Assembly (NCBI RefSeq): GCF_026151205.1 | Contig: NC_087072.1 | Location: forward strand, 4,113,375 to 4,173,374 | Source: Bolinopsis microptera | Taxonomy: Eukaryota > Ctenophora > Tentaculata > Lobata > Bolinopsidae | Length of the DNA: 60,000 nucleotides | Direction of reading: 5' to 3' | Shown: positions 10,504-25,500 of the stretch, piece by piece | Layout of the letters: every line of letters begins with the position of its first letter | Numbering within the stretch: the first letter of the stretch is position 1 | Made by a program: the position numbers and the translations under genes | The notes under the pieces: model-generated | Database searches by the model: none | Seen by the model: only the letters and a program-made list of their open reading frames with translations | What the model was told of the DNA's origin: nothing

Positions 10504-13500
10504 CTGGGTTAAAGAATCTTCTAGAACGTTGTAGAACATTCGAAAAATACGGTTAGACGAGTCTAGAAGGTTGTAGAGTCTAGAAGAATCTTAACTAGGT
10601 CAGTCTAGAAGGCAGTAGAACTTTACCAAGACATGTGTTTGATGGTTCCTTCTAAATTTGCAGCCACCTGTCACTGCAGTTTAACTTTACGCAATCAAGA
10701 TAAACGCAGTTCAACAAACATAGTTAAACAGTAAAACCCGACCATCAAACCACCCAAAACTCATATATAAATTCTCGGTTATAAAGGTTGATATGTGGGA
10801 ACTCACAGTGCCATTGCCGTTAGGTTCGGAGATGTCAGCTTGGGCAGCCAGTGTCTTGATGTAGAAATCAGCCGGGTTGTAGTCGGGAGGACAGGTGTAA
10901 CCTTGGCTAGTGAAGAAGGAGGAGGCGTTCGTTCGAGGACCGTAGTACGCTACTTGACCGTTGTGGAGTAGCATTATGCTGGAGGATATTATGTTAGTTA
11001 ACGTTTCATTAAGTGCTCAAGTTGTTGAGATTGGGACATTCTGACTAATATGATCGCCGAGGAGGGCAGCTTTATATGAAAATGCTTTTGTAAGAAACTA
11101 TTTCATTATTTCTTCTAGAACAGACTTGTGGACTTTTGTGCGTGAGTTGAAAACTTTTAATGAAAATTGCAGTCTCCCTAATATAACTAATGAAGAAGAA
11201 GCTCTTATTAATGGTACGTGAGGAAAGTAAGTAAATGATGAAGTTCAAAACTTCTTATATATATAAAGCCTTTTACAAGTATAGTAGTAGGGTACAGATT
11301 GCTTGTTGAAATTCTAATCGAGATCACTTTCGTTTGATATCTTATTTAAATTTGAAAGTTTTGAATCACGACGATGTTTAAGCCTTGATCGTTTAAATTT
11401 AAAAGGATCCAAAAAGTTCGAAAGTTTTATATAATGAAGGCTTTGATACTTTTATGATAGGATCGAGTGCTATATACAAAATAATAGTAGGTACAGGGCG
11501 ATATTATTTTTGTTAAATGCTATCATGTCCGTGAAAGCGTACATATCAATGTATCATCTTTTGACTTGGATCGAATTTTCACGTGCTCCCTCAGCAGAAC
11601 TTCCTCACCTCACGTTGGAGTGAAGTCATCTAAATAATGCCCTCTCCTGCATTTAATAATGAACTTGCTGTTTCGATTATATTTATACAGTAAGTTATAA
11701 ACGCCCTTCGATTAAAGTGTCGATAATCATTAATCGAAGTCCTTTTAAACTTCCATAAAAGTTCATGTTTTTGACTTTTGTAATCTTAAAGCGTCGTGAT
11801 TGGACAACCAATGCATTAGATCAACTTTCCAGCAACATTCATTCAGTCAAATCTGACAGTCGGTTTATTTATTATACAGACATTTAAAATCGAATTTCTT
11901 GGAAGTCGCCGGCAACAAAATTGACTGTATCAAACCAAGCATGCCTGTAGCTAGATCACCATACTAAATACTCAACGCATTTCCTAATTTTAAGATGTGC
12001 GACTATAAAGACCGCAAGATCCTAGGTAGACGTTACGTATCGCGTAAGAAAATAGCTCTTGGAGTTCTCAATTTATAATATTGCGTTTGCATCGATTTTG
12101 ACGGCTCCTCAGTAAAGAATTTAGAAAGGGGGGAGGGGTATAATACTGTTGATTCTAAAATTAAAAAATAACGTTTTAATAGCTAACTGAACAAGCATAT
12201 TTTACAGGACTATTTACATTATAAACCCTATTTGTATACAAACATAATTAATTTCACGTGACGTTTAAGTAAGTAGCCTGGCGACTTACTTGTCAAACAG
12301 TGAAAATACGTCCGAAGAGGGTTGGTGGATGGTGACTACAATGTTCCTCTGGGCGTTTGCCAGCCTCTTTAGAAACACTACGATCTTCTCAGCCATGCTG
12401 GCGTCAAGTCCGGAGGTGGGCTCGTCTGCAAATATCATGGGCTTTCCTAACAGTACCTGAAATATCAGGTCAGATCGCATTATTCTATATGATTAAAACG
12501 GTGTTCCAACTATCCCGTGTTAAGAATCACGCTTCTGTGGCTATTTACTAATTTGTACTTTTGTAGGATAAAAGTAAATTTTCAGCGAAAATGACCAAAT
12601 CAGTATAATCAATATCAATGAAAACCATGACAAATGATTTTTATCATTTTAAGAAGTTGCGCCTATTTTACCATTTTAAAATGATATTTTACTTCAGTAG
12701 AATAATTAGTAACCAGTTCGATATTTACGCAATCATATCTATGGAGGGGGCTTACAACTCATGATCATCATTTAAAAATTTAAGAGGTTTTCAGCTCAAT
12801 ATAATTCTAGATCCCGCAAATCAATTCCGATATTACAAACGTTTTAAGTCTCGCCTATAAAAAGAGTATCGCAGCAAACTTATACAGATATGTAGATGTG
12901 CTTATAATAAATGTGTGCTCTAACTTTGCCGTTATCTGTACACGGCCGCTACAATTGGTTCACGTACTGTAGTGCGACACGTACTGTAGTGCGACACGTA
13001 CCCTAGTGCGAAACCTCCAAGATCGACACTGTCGCAGTAGAGTACGCTACCTGGATCGTAGTGCGACACGTACCCTAGTGCGACAGAGAATTTTCAAGGC
13101 CGACACTGTCGCACTACAGTGCGCTACCTGGACTGTAGTGCGACACGTACTAAAGTGCGACAAAACACTTAACACATTCAATACAAATTTTACTTACCAT
13201 TTTTAATGACAAGAGTGTAGTCGTGTATGAGTAATGGGGTTAAATATAAAATCAAAGATTGCAATCACTATATTCAATTCAAAATCATTGTTCCAACACA
13301 CTTCAACTAATCCACTCTGTCATAATCATCGTAGCTATCAATCACAGCGTTCAAGCGACGGTCGTAATCAGTCCACTCCTTCAGTCGGCGAGGAGGTAGT
13401 TGTCTGACTCTGAGCATCTTCATTCTTCTGGTTGATCTTCCATTGGGTAAGATCCTGCTCCTTCTTCAGGACGTCGATAAATCGCCAGATAGTAGGGTTG

Positions 13501-16500
13501 GTGCAGCCCATCAAGGGGGAGAGGAGGTTTGTGTTCCGACCCAGGTACGTTCGTAGTAGTCACAGGCAGCAAAGGAATCCATCTCCGAGGGAAGGGTTGC
13601 TTTCAGCTGCGTCCAGGTCACAGTAGTGCTGTTCGTCAGACCATGAGACGTCCGGAGCAGGTCTTCTCAGTGCATCGCCAGTAGGTCTTGTCGTCGCGAT
13701 TCTTAACGTTTCTTGAACCAGTAGTGCGTCCAGGAATGAAGGTGATTGAAGAAGACATGTTGATGTTGTTCGATGCTTTGGTAGAATCATGGTGACCTTA
13801 TTTATGGCCCAAACATATGAACTTGTTATCCCAATCGGAGATATACCTCCATACGATGCGTGTGATAGGAATGAGGATCATATGCTGCTTAAGAGTTACC
13901 CAGTGGATCACACACTGCATACGTGGCTTGTACTGACCCGAAGGAATTATGATCAGTGGATAACTTCGAAACACGTGATGTGAACCGACGAATCGTATTC
14001 GCAAGATCACTTCGAAATAAGTGACGTGAACCGACCCGACGAATGACTTAATGGTCCATAAGAAGGATAAGATGTGACCTGAACCTGGAAATAAGTCAGG
14101 ATATTTTGTCGCATTAGAGTACGCTACCTGGATCGTAGTGCGACACGTACTGTAGTGCGACAGAGGGTGTTTTTGTCGGACTTCGCACTAGAGTACGTGT
14201 CGCTCTAGAGTACGTGTCGCACTACAGTACAATAATTTTATTGGTTTATTGAAGTTTCGCACCCTCCATGCAGTCAGCCGATCTGGCACTTAGCTACTTT
14301 ATCTTATATGAACGTTCATTCGGAATAAATAAACATCGTTATTATTTGATTTGGTATATTCCTCGAATGAGTGATAATAGCAAGTCATATCAGAAAGAAT
14401 TATTTCAATCGGGCACTCAGCTTAATTAAGGAATAAGCCCCAACTTTTACCCCACTTATAGAGAAAACCCCCATATTATCTTACCTCCATACAGAGGGAC
14501 AGACGTTTTCTCTCGCCTCCAGACAAGCACTGCGTCTCACTCCCGGGTACCCCCACAAGAGAGTCTGCTACCTTCGTTAGTTCGCCCTGTACAATGACTG
14601 CATGTCACGTGCAGAATCATAGTTTGTCAAGTGCAAAACATGTCACGTGCGGAATCATAGTTTGTCACGCGCAAAACTTGTCACGTGCAAAATAATTGCT
14701 TGTCGCGTGCAGAATATTTTAGAAAATAATTAGGCAATAGGCACGCGACAGGCACGCGATATTTAATATTTACTATTAAGCAATTATTCGGCATCGGCGT
14801 CCGGAGTATTTCCTACTACATATAATTCGCTAAACATTGTATAAATTATCACTCGATCATACTAATGCATAATATTCAATTAAGCATTCACATAATAAAT
14901 GTAAATTCGTGTTGTTACGAATTGCTTAATTAATACATTTTATCATGGAAAGTAGTGCTCACATAGGTACACTTTTCAATTTAGCATCTATTTTTACGGG
15001 TAGTGTAATATGTGTCGATCATTCTTCGTCTTACAATCTAATTGAGTTTTTCATTTTTGTCAGTTGGTTGAGTCTAGTATCTCAGATCTTTGTTCCAGAA
15101 TTTTAAAGTTAAAAAGCTAAAACATAAAAATAACTAGTATTTAAAATACTTACCATCTTACCATGGATACAACGTGATGATCGTTTACCGGAAATTCGAA
15201 CAGTTTATGATAAATTCCAACAACCGGAGGCCATCATCACCTCAAATAGCTAACTATAATTTGTATCTAACACTATTGTTGAAAATATGAAATGTTTCAA
15301 TACTTCCAAGTTTCGACAATTAGCGGTATATAACCGGTCATGCAGATTGCAGAAACCCCAGCCGTTTAATATATATATAACCTAAACTCATATTTACATA
15401 ATATTTACATAATATATACATAATTTTTACATAATTTTTACATAATATTTACTTGAAACCTGGAAAACTACGTACTGGAATGTGGATTTAGTTTTTTAGA
15501 TACCAAACATTCCAACATGGCCGCTAAATAATTTTATTCGACGTCGGTGAAAACTGAAAGGTTGCACCAAACTAATTTAGTCACGCACTCAATTCACTAT
15601 GTCAGTTGGTTGTTGGAAAACGACATTTTTATTTTCACATTATTTATTTATAATTCATATATTTATGCATCATGTTTTGGTTTAGTTCCTCTTTAATAAT
15701 AATACAGTTTATGTAGTTTAACACCAAGTATTTGTATTGAGTTATCATAGTTTATTTCTCAAAGATTCAACTTACCTCTGCGATCATTTCGTCGATTCGT
15801 GTTCTTTTTTCCTCAGCTGACAAATGGCCCAGTCGTAGGCTTGCCTGAAGTGATGGCAGGGATAAAGAAAGTAATATTATGTAAATATTGTAGGTATTCT
15901 AGAAATTGTAAATATTGTAGAGATTGTAACATTCAACATTTAACTTTAACCAACTGCAATCTTTGATGAATAATCTACTATATGTGTATTTAGTTGTGCA
16001 AGTGGTCAAGGTAAGCGGGCCTGCACTACACTCGGTTGGTCATATAAAACTCGTAAAGATGTGCCTAGATGATATTAAACTCCTTTATTTAATATTATAT
16101 TTTTATAAGTAAACACTGTATTCGCCACAGCAGCCCTGCTTTGATACCCCGGAAGTTGTATCCGTGTTTATCGTTGTGGCCTGTGGGTGCCCTACCATGA
16201 TAGTGGCCAGTGCTAGAGTCCCTACCAGAGGGTACATTCTTCTACCATATCCATATCCACGGTTATCAACTCAGTTATTGCTCTAATATATATATAAACG
16301 GACTAGGTTGCAGAAGTAATAGATGGTTCTTGAAGCCGTTCCACGTGAAATCACACCTTTTACTTGCAGAGTATCAAGTCTAGACGTGATCCAACTCAAT
16401 TACCAGGACCTGGTGGAGTTTTCTCACCCAGCTACAGACATCTTACTATATATAAAGCGAGACGATACATATATATTTATCTGTGCCATTTTACTGACAC

Positions 16501-19500
16501 CACGGCATCAACTTTAACGCGAATTTCTGCAAAAACCGTCAAAGATATACGACTGAATCTTTTTTGACTGGGTCAAATGCTTTAATGGCCTCCAAATCAG
16601 CATGAAAAAATAAAAAATTGGCCAAGAAATAGGAGTTTTAGAGCCCAAAATTTGGTACCCCAAGTGGTGTCAAAAACGCGAATTAAATAGGTAATAATTG
16701 TTTTAGTCTCTTGAGTCTTGACACCATTTTAGGGTTAGACGGGTTCCTGCTAGTTATGGTAAAGTGTGCAACTTTGCAATTTAGATTTTAGTATGTACAT
16801 ATATGGTAATATGTGCAACTTTGAATGACAATTTACAGTGAACTGAAAACCTTATTCACTTTTTTCGCTTATAAATGTTTGTCATTTTTCAACAGAGTGT
16901 TAACAACACAATGCTCGAATAAATATTACCCTTTGTACCTATGTTCTAGCCTTTGCTGCTCTTTTTATAAACCTTTGTATCTTTATCGTGGCCTAAAACA
17001 TTGCCTGAAATTATCTACGATATGAAGTCCAACAGGGTGGAATACTGCCCAATATAAATTACACAACAATCGCACACCATTTTTTTCTCTGAATAAATCT
17101 GCTAGCATAATTAAAAGCTGGTTACCTTAACTTTTGATTAATAAGGTGACAGTAGATTGGACTTGTCGAATGAATTCGACTAAATATTGCTTCCGGTATA
17201 TTTTGTGTAACAGTACCACAATTGAAATATTGTTCTCTAGAATTTTAACAGCACTCAAGTGTTAGTCATGTCACAAGAGTCAGTGTCAGTATTCTGTATG
17301 GATAGTCGATATAGACCATTTAAGGACGTTTAAATCAATAACTTCTTCGACGGTTCGTTGATGCAATAATTAACAGAAGTAGAAATAGAAGAAGAATTCG
17401 TCGAATAGATAATTAGTTTTGAGGAGCTGTAGTTGGTCAGCACCAAATGTGTCGATATTTGAGAGATATTAAGGACGTATCATTAAGAATTCTAGTTCTG
17501 TCGATATTTGGGCTTGTTTGGTTGCTATAAAGCTCACTAAAAAGGCGGTCGACTATGTTGTATCGATAGCGGGGTTGTTGGGATCTCTACTCTCTGACTC
17601 TATTCTCTGTTAAATAGTTGTGTGTGACTATTGCACTGCGGGACTTCAGTGAATAATCAAGGGATCCTTCTCTAATCAGTTTCATGAAAAGTAATGCCTT
17701 TACAGAGCATTACACATGCCCCGGTTCAGGTATATATTCTGGATAAACGTATAAACTTGGCCGAATACCAGTGAAATTATCCAGTAACTACCATATCTGT
17801 AGTGCTCCTCTGCTATAGAAGAATAAATTGGTTGGTTTATTTAATTGACTTTACTATAATTACAGTTTACACTTGCCGTCAATTATTGCCGTGATTTGCA
17901 TGGCCCAACATTGTATCACCTTTTTAAGTTTACTTCAACCAGGCATCCTTTCAGTTATTTGTAATAGTTTGCTAAGGATACTATTGAATTTTACGAACAG
18001 ACACACAAATATGCTATGCTATTTTATGAATTGTCTGTATGTACAGTACTCTTGCTGGGATACCTACAACTCCTGAATTAATCTTTTGTTTGGAACTTTG
18101 AGAAGCAACATAGCGTTATTCTCATATTTCATATACTTATGAGTATTGCCTTGTGCTCCTTCGCACCTTCAGAACCAACACTGCTGAATTCATTTTTGTT
18201 TGACTGCACATACAACTTTTTGTTTGAAACACTACTATATAACAAATAATTTGAGGTATCGAATTATTACAAAACAGTTGTTTAGTTTTTTTAAGAACTG
18301 ACAATTTGTCATTTGTCCCTTCGGTCCTTGATCTTTTTAGCAGGGTTTATAACATGGAAAAGATGGAGTTGGACTTGGAAAAGATGAAGGAACAACTGAA
18401 AAAGATAAACTGCACGGCAAACACTTTCTCCAAGAATGCTCTTCAACTAACACAAACAGTTTTAGGAACAAAACAAGCCACAACTACTACTAAACAGGAA
18501 TCACCAGATTTCAAGGAAATTATAAAAACACAGCTCAAAGAGGTACTAGCAGAAGTACTCCCTACAATTCTACCAGATTTATTGAATACAGTGGTAGCAA
18601 CACTGACCAAAGAAAAGAAAACACAAGAAGAAACTAAGCTTGCAGAAAAACACACACTCACAGTGGAGAAGACTCAAACGGAAGAACCCATTACTAAAGA
18701 TGAGGAAAAGGAAATGAAAGGTTCCCTTAAAGTCAACCCAGTGAAGAACTATACAGTGTCCGGAAATACTGCAACCTTCAAGTTTGTTACCAAGGATCAA
18801 CTTAAGAAAGCTGAAACAGTATTTAAAAGTCAAGAGAAATACAAGGTATCGCCAAAGTCCGAACCAGGAAAGAAATTGGACCCTAAACTGTCTATTCGGA
18901 ATTCTGATATCACAAACAAGGAGGCACTGCTAGAGAAACTTTTGGAAAAGAATGAAATACTGAAGTCCTCATCTGAAAAAGACGATGCGGTTAAAGTGGT
19001 TTTCTTCGATGATAAAGAGAAAACGGCTGTCATCCGTGTCAATGCAGCAGTACGTGAGTCAATCAGACAAAACAGAGACTATGTTCATATTGACCTTAGG
19101 GAACACCATGTTACAGACCGAATTCATGTCATCCAATGTTATCATTGCCAGGAATTTGGTCACATGGCCAACTCCATGTACTGTAAAGCCAAAGATAAAG
19201 ACCCAACATGTTTCTTCTGTGCAGGAAACCACAAGTCAAAAGACTGTAGAAGCAAGAGTGAAAATATTGTCACAAAGATAAAGTGCTCTAACTGCGCCAA
19301 AAGTAGTAAACACTCTGAGAAGAACTCAGCAAAGACCCATAAAGCCTCTGACAACCTATGTCCCTCGTATGTAAGAGAACGGATTGGAATCATGAATAGG
19401 ACAGCAGAAAGAAACTTTTTTTCGTGATGGAAACACAGCTAAGATAATGGAGATCAAAGAACTCGGTTGGAATATACTTTCGGATCCACGAAAACATAGA

Positions 19501-22500
19501 GGAGGAGGAGGTATAGCTATGCTATTTCGTGATGTGCTCCAATTAAAATGTAATAGTAAAGTCATGAAGTACAAATCCTTCCAAGTGATGGAATCACTGC
19601 TACAATCTCAACAAGATATTGTGAGACTTGTGAACTTTTATCGGCCTCCTTATACCAAGAAGGCTCGGTACACGGAGTGTGCCTTTCTAGAAGAATTCGA
19701 AGACTACCTTAAAGACCTCACAGTCAAACCTGGTTTTCCTATCATCGCTGGAGATTTCAACTTTCACATGGAAAAACCTGAAGAACACTACCCAAAGAAA
19801 CTCTACCAACTCCTGGAGGAGTATGACCTTTATTTATAGACTGGAGTCTTTCCCTCGGATATGAAGAAAGCTGTCATTAAGCCGACTTTGAAAAAGGAAA
19901 ATGCTGATGTTGATATTCTCAGTAACTATCGACCGGTCTCTAACCTCTCTGCCTTCTCTAAAATCCTAGAGAGAATTGTACTAAACCAGCTCAATGTCCA
20001 TCTTACGAATCATAGCCTTTACTCAGAAGTCCAATCTGGATACCGCCCTTATCACAGCTGTGAAACATTACTTGTAAGAATGTGTGATGATCTTAACAAA
20101 GAAATTGAAGCTGGGAATGTTGTCATAGTTGTACTTCTTGACTTAAGTGCAGCATTTGATACCATTGACCACACAGTCTTATTGGAAAAGCTTATGAAAG
20201 ACTATGGAATTACTGGAAGTGCGCTGCAATGGATAAAGTCCTACCTTGAGAAAAGACATTTCTGTGTCAAGATTGATGATACCCTTTCTTCTTTCTTGGA
20301 GCTTTTGTTTGGAGTTCCCCAGGGATCACTCTTGGGGCCTATTCTTTTCATCCTCTATATCAAAGCTCTCCAGAAAATTGCGGCCAAATATGGTCTTGAT
20401 ATACAGCTCTATGCAGATGATTCTCAACTGTACATCTCATTTCAACCAAACCGTGTGGTACAGTTCACTGATGTCCAAGACAGAACAAACAAAACTATTG
20501 GTGTTAGGAAAGAGCCATATTCTAAAAAAGTGTGAACTCAGTGTCAGACTGCAATTTGGAAGCACTGAAATTCTACCTACGGAGTGCAAAGGAGACAGCT
20601 GGAAGAGTCTGGGTGACAAATTTGATGAAACTTTAAATATGGAAAGACAGATCAATAATGTCAAAAGGAAATGTAGCTGGACAATCATGAACCTAAGAAC
20701 TATTGGTCGTTACCTGGACGAAGGCATTAAATTGATGTTGGTGAAACAATTGGTTATATCTAAGTTAGATTACTGTAATTCTCTATACATGAATCTACCC
20801 AAGACCAGACTAAACAAACTTAGATCCACCCTTAATGGGGCAGTTCGTTTCATCTATAACATAGAAGACAGAACCACGGACTTGGTTCCCTTCTATAAGA
20901 AGGCCCACATACTCCCTATAGACCAACGAATATTCTTTAAAGTTTGTCTATTAGCCCACAAATCAGTTCACGGTACTGCACCTGATTACCTCAAAGCACT
21001 ACTGGATTTGGATGTAGCGGATAAAGAACTCTCAAACACCATGACCATGACCAGGTCGAAGAGACCTGGTGACCATCTCATGTCTTCAACATTAAGAACC
21101 AACACTGCGATCATCATAGCAGTATAGCATTATTCTCTATACTTGTGCTTCCTCGCACCCAATCTGGTAAATGTTTTTTAGCTTGGATCTTTGAGAAAAA
21201 CCAATTCTTTAGTAGTGGAACAGTAATACTAAGGTAATGGGACTACTGCGGACCCTCTACCGGCCAAACCTTGTTAACAAAGCCGCAGTCAAGGTTCGGT
21301 GAACGGTAGTTAAAAGCGCTTAAGGGACATAAGTCAAATTGGTAGAGCAACATCATGTAGTGGACATCTTAAGAAATGAGGAGTGGGTAGAATGTTAGGT
21401 TGCTCCTTTATAAATCGTCTTTTTCTCCGATAATAAGTTGACATCAAGTCTTGAAAATTATTCGAGAAGAATCTCGAATAATTTAGTTGCAGCGTGCCAC
21501 ATGGCTATCTAAACTGCAAACCCTACCCATTGCTGAGCAAGGCCTTTATCTTCTCCGACGAGCGGGATCATCAATAATGAGGTCTGATCGTCATCTTCTT
21601 ACAGCGTTCGATGTCTGTGTGATCTGAAGGTAAAATGGTGATATCCTCTGGATCAGGCAGAGGTTGAGTGTTATCGGGATTATTTCTTTAGTAGTGGAAC
21701 AGTAATACTAAGGTAATGGGACTACTGCTCCACTACTAAAGAAATAATCCCGATAACACTCAACCTCTGCCTGATCCAGAGGATATCACCATTTTACCTT
21801 CAGATCACACAGACATCGAACGCTGTAAGAAGATGACGATCAGACCTCATTATTGATGATCCCGCTCGTCGGAGAAGATAAAGGCCTTGCTCAGCAATGG
21901 GTAGGGTTTGCAGTTTAGATAGCCATGTGGCACGCTGCAACTAAATTATTCGAGATTCTTCTCGAATAATTTTCAAGACTTGATGTCAACTTATTATCGG
22001 AGAAAAAGACGATTTATAAAGGAGCAACCTAACATTCTACCCACTCCTCATTTCTTAAGATGTCCACTACATGATGTTGCTCTACCAATTTGACTTATGT
22101 CCCTTAAGGCTTAAGCGCTTTTAACTACCGTTCACCGAACCTTGACTGCGGCTTTGTTAACAAGGTTTGGCCGGTAGAGGGTCCGCAGTAGTCCCATTAC
22201 CTTAGTATTACTGTTCCACTACTAAAGAAATAATCCCGATAACACTCAACCTCTGCCTGATCCAGAGGATATCACCATTTTACCTTCAGATCACACAGAC
22301 ATCGAACGCTGTAAGAAGATGACGATCAGACCTCATTATTAAAAACCAATTCTATTTATTACGTAAATCTGTCATATTGTTTGGAAATTTGTTAGCCACA
22401 GATTTAGTACTTATGAAGTTGGTGGCACTGGTAGTTCAGGTGATAGTATATTTTATTTACTTCAATTCAGTGATGTCCACGATGTTCAATGTTGAGATAT

Positions 22501-25500
22501 GTGTTACACGAGAGAAACCCTAACAATTAAGATAGGTAGATCATAAGCCGGAAACCCTGCTAATAATCCATTAGAGAGCCTAGTAGACGGAATTTCATAT
22601 ATTATAGATCTATACAATTAACTCCGCAGTGCGTGCCAACAAAATAAATACTTGGATTTCTACCGCCTTGGCCCTTGATAGTCTTTAAACAATAATATTA
22701 ATTTGTAACTAATAATAAACAGGACAATGTATTAACAATATATCTTTTACGGTTCCGCAAAAACCGTAAAAGATATACAACTGAAACTTTTTTGACTGGG
22801 TTAAATGCTTTTATGCTTTTCAAATCAGCATGAAAAAATAAAAAATTGGCCAAGGAATAGGAGTTTTAGAGCCAAAAATTTGGACCCCCAAGTGGTGTCA
22901 AAAACGCGAATTAAACAGGTAATAATTATTTTAGTCTCTTGAGTCTTGACACCATTTTAGGGTTATACGGGTTCCTGCTAGTGTATGTAATGCTGCTCGA
23001 TACTGCAATCTGTCGTGTTGTTATTTCGACAGAATTTTAAGAATATCTGAAGCTTTCATTAAATATGTTAACCAAAATCGTTCTCTGAGCCATTCTCGTC
23101 TGCTTTATGATATTTAGGGAGTAGGTCGTGAATTTTGATCCATCTATTCACTCTTACGTAGCCCCAAAATACACGCGGTGGAGCTTTTATAAATCATATC
23201 TTAGTTGTGCTATAAACTGCCACTCAAGTGAGTAAGTGGACCAAATACGCCCCAAATTGTGAGTGGCCCTAATCATGAGGAGTAGAGGACAAACTTATGG
23301 CCATCCACTAATGATTGATGGGTTTCAGGGTGTGGTCAGCTGAGGTACACAAGTCATAGGTCTTACAGCTGAGTTACCGCAAATTTCACAGTAAGGCTTT
23401 GTTCAAAGCAAGGCTCCAAATAATAAGCATGCTTTAAGGATTCCTGGGGTATTCCTGACCAACACTGATTTACAACTGGGATCAAGTTTAAGTAATTTGA
23501 CGGTATATGCTTTAAAATGACAAAAAATGGGCATACAAATATACAGATTTTTTCCCGATCCATGACTCAAAGTGCCAAAGGCACAAAAGAGTCAAGGACA
23601 AGGGTTTTTTTTGATATGGTAGCTAGCTGTGCGACCGTGCGTGCCTGCGTGCCTACATGACATACATGCCCGCGCGCCAATATGTCGCCCACGTTTCTGC
23701 CTGCGCAAAGTTATTTTGCGAGAAATTTTGAATTAAATAATTGTTGTCGCGCGGCGCTAAACTGGGGGGGGGGGGGTCAACCTCATTTTACCTCATTTTA
23801 CCTCATCCCATTGCCTTTTTTGGCTGGCCTCATGAGGTAAAATGAGGTAAATCTCGGCAAAAATGTTAACAGGTAAAATTCTCTAAATCGTCAATTTAGT
23901 CACGAAGGAGTATGGAAGGAGTTCTAAATGTGTGCTCCTCTAATATAAACAGTAAGAAATGGTTAACTTTAGTCGAGGTCTCAGGTCTCTACAATGTCGG
24001 GAAGTTCCTGCAGGAATTTGCGCATTGCGCTTGAAGCGCAAGATTCACAGACCTTGACTAAAGTTAACCATTTTATACCATTGCTATAGAGTATGCCACT
24101 TTCAGAGTCCTGAACACACTCCCATATCTCTTAATCGTCAATTATATGAATTTTACCTGTTAAAATATATCATCTTTTACTGATATCATTTTAGTTTAAC
24201 ACTGTTAGATTTAAAAAAGAAAATAATACTTTACACACTCTAGTTGTGGGATTATGCTGGATAACAGATATGATAAGTGGTAACATCCTACAAAAGAATG
24301 TTAGCTTACTAAGGAATTTTCCTCTTACAAGAAGTTAACTAAGTTCCTCCTAGTCCTAAGCATTATCTTGTTTTAGAGGGAATGAGTGATTTAAAAAGAT
24401 GAATCCGAAGGGTGAACGGACCGAATCACTACATGACTGAATCCCTAACGGACTGAATCACTACCAATCACTATTGGTAGGGATTGAGGTATATTTTAGG
24501 ACTGAATCACTACCGGACTGAATCACTACCGCTAATATCTAAACCTAACCACTTTGATGTGATCCCTACTGAACTTAAATAAAGGCATAATTATTCGTAT
24601 TTCATTAGTTAATTATTTTATTTTTTGTTAATTATTATTAGGCTTTTCGTGATAATTGACTAAGCAGAAATTTGGTCAAAGAATAATAGATAATATACTG
24701 ATACAGTAATTTAAATCACACAATAATAAGTAAACATTAAAGCATTAACCCAAAATCTTAGATCCAACAGCTTTCAGAAACTCGGTAACATCCCCAAAGT
24801 TATCATAATCATCAACAATACGTTGATGATTGCTTAGTTGATTGTTCTCAGTAGTAGCTGCGAGGGTCTTCAGTTTAGACTTGGAGCGGTGGGCTGCAAT
24901 TTCTGCTGGTTGAGATTCGTGGTCATGAGGGGTAGCAGAACAGAAGGTGTCTTGGACAAGGATCAGGCGGGACTTGCACTTGTTGCACTTCCAGTAGGTC
25001 TTGTCTTCCCTCTTTCTGTTAAGGTGGTAGAGGTGACCATCGTCAGAGGCACCTATTAGGTGCGATGGGTGCGGGATCGCACAATTTACCGTTTTCAATA
25101 ATTTATTGTTTTCCGCACATTTTGTAATTTTCCGCATATTTCCGCATAATCTAGCATTTTCCGCGTAATTTCGCATAATTTTGAAATTTTCGCGTTAAGA
25201 TTTTCGAGTGTAAAAACTAAAATATGTTAAAAGTCGGGCCCTTTTAGGAAAACTGCACAATTCCAGCACAAATTTCGAAAAATCGCCGCACATTTGCCGC
25301 ATAATTGCAGGTAAAAATTTACCGCACCTTACCGCACATTTTACCTTTATAGTCGGGTGCGGTACCGCATAATTTCGATTTTTTTACCGCACCTAATATG
25401 TGCCTCTGACCATCGTAGAGGACGTTGCGGCCGCCTTTCTTTCTGCCAGGAATAAACTCGATGGATGAGGAAGACATAGTGGTATAAGATAAACACAGGC

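Larger units (their letters stand above)
18090..21195 (+). mobile_element. L2/CR1-like LINE, internally deleted, antisense to ABCG in intron 4
   Basis: Order: ORF1, AP-endonuclease fragment, reverse transcriptase, C-terminal region. Large parts are missing between GDFNFHM (endonuclease) and NYRPVSN (RT), and again after the YADD box. Related sequence (attattctc...cttgtgct.c.tcgcacc) lies at both ends, near 18118-18165 and 21126-21162. The left limit is uncertain. The 3' end is interrupted or bounded by the palindromic insertion at 21209. Confidence 0.8.

Noticed and set aside
20246-20466. Alternative-frame start of the LINE C-terminal region
   Set aside because: Codons 1-70 of this frame overlap the true RT frame (YADD box); only the part after about 20470 is real.
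21590-21860. Hammerhead ribozyme in the 486-bp unit
   Set aside because: A gatga-tcc..gga-gaa arrangement is present but the essential CUGAUGA and GAAA cores are not matched, so no ribozyme is claimed.
24040-24540. CRISPR-like array (repeated ggactgaatcactacc)
   Set aside because: Spacing is irregular, orientation mixed and the host is an animal; these are transposon terminal repeats.
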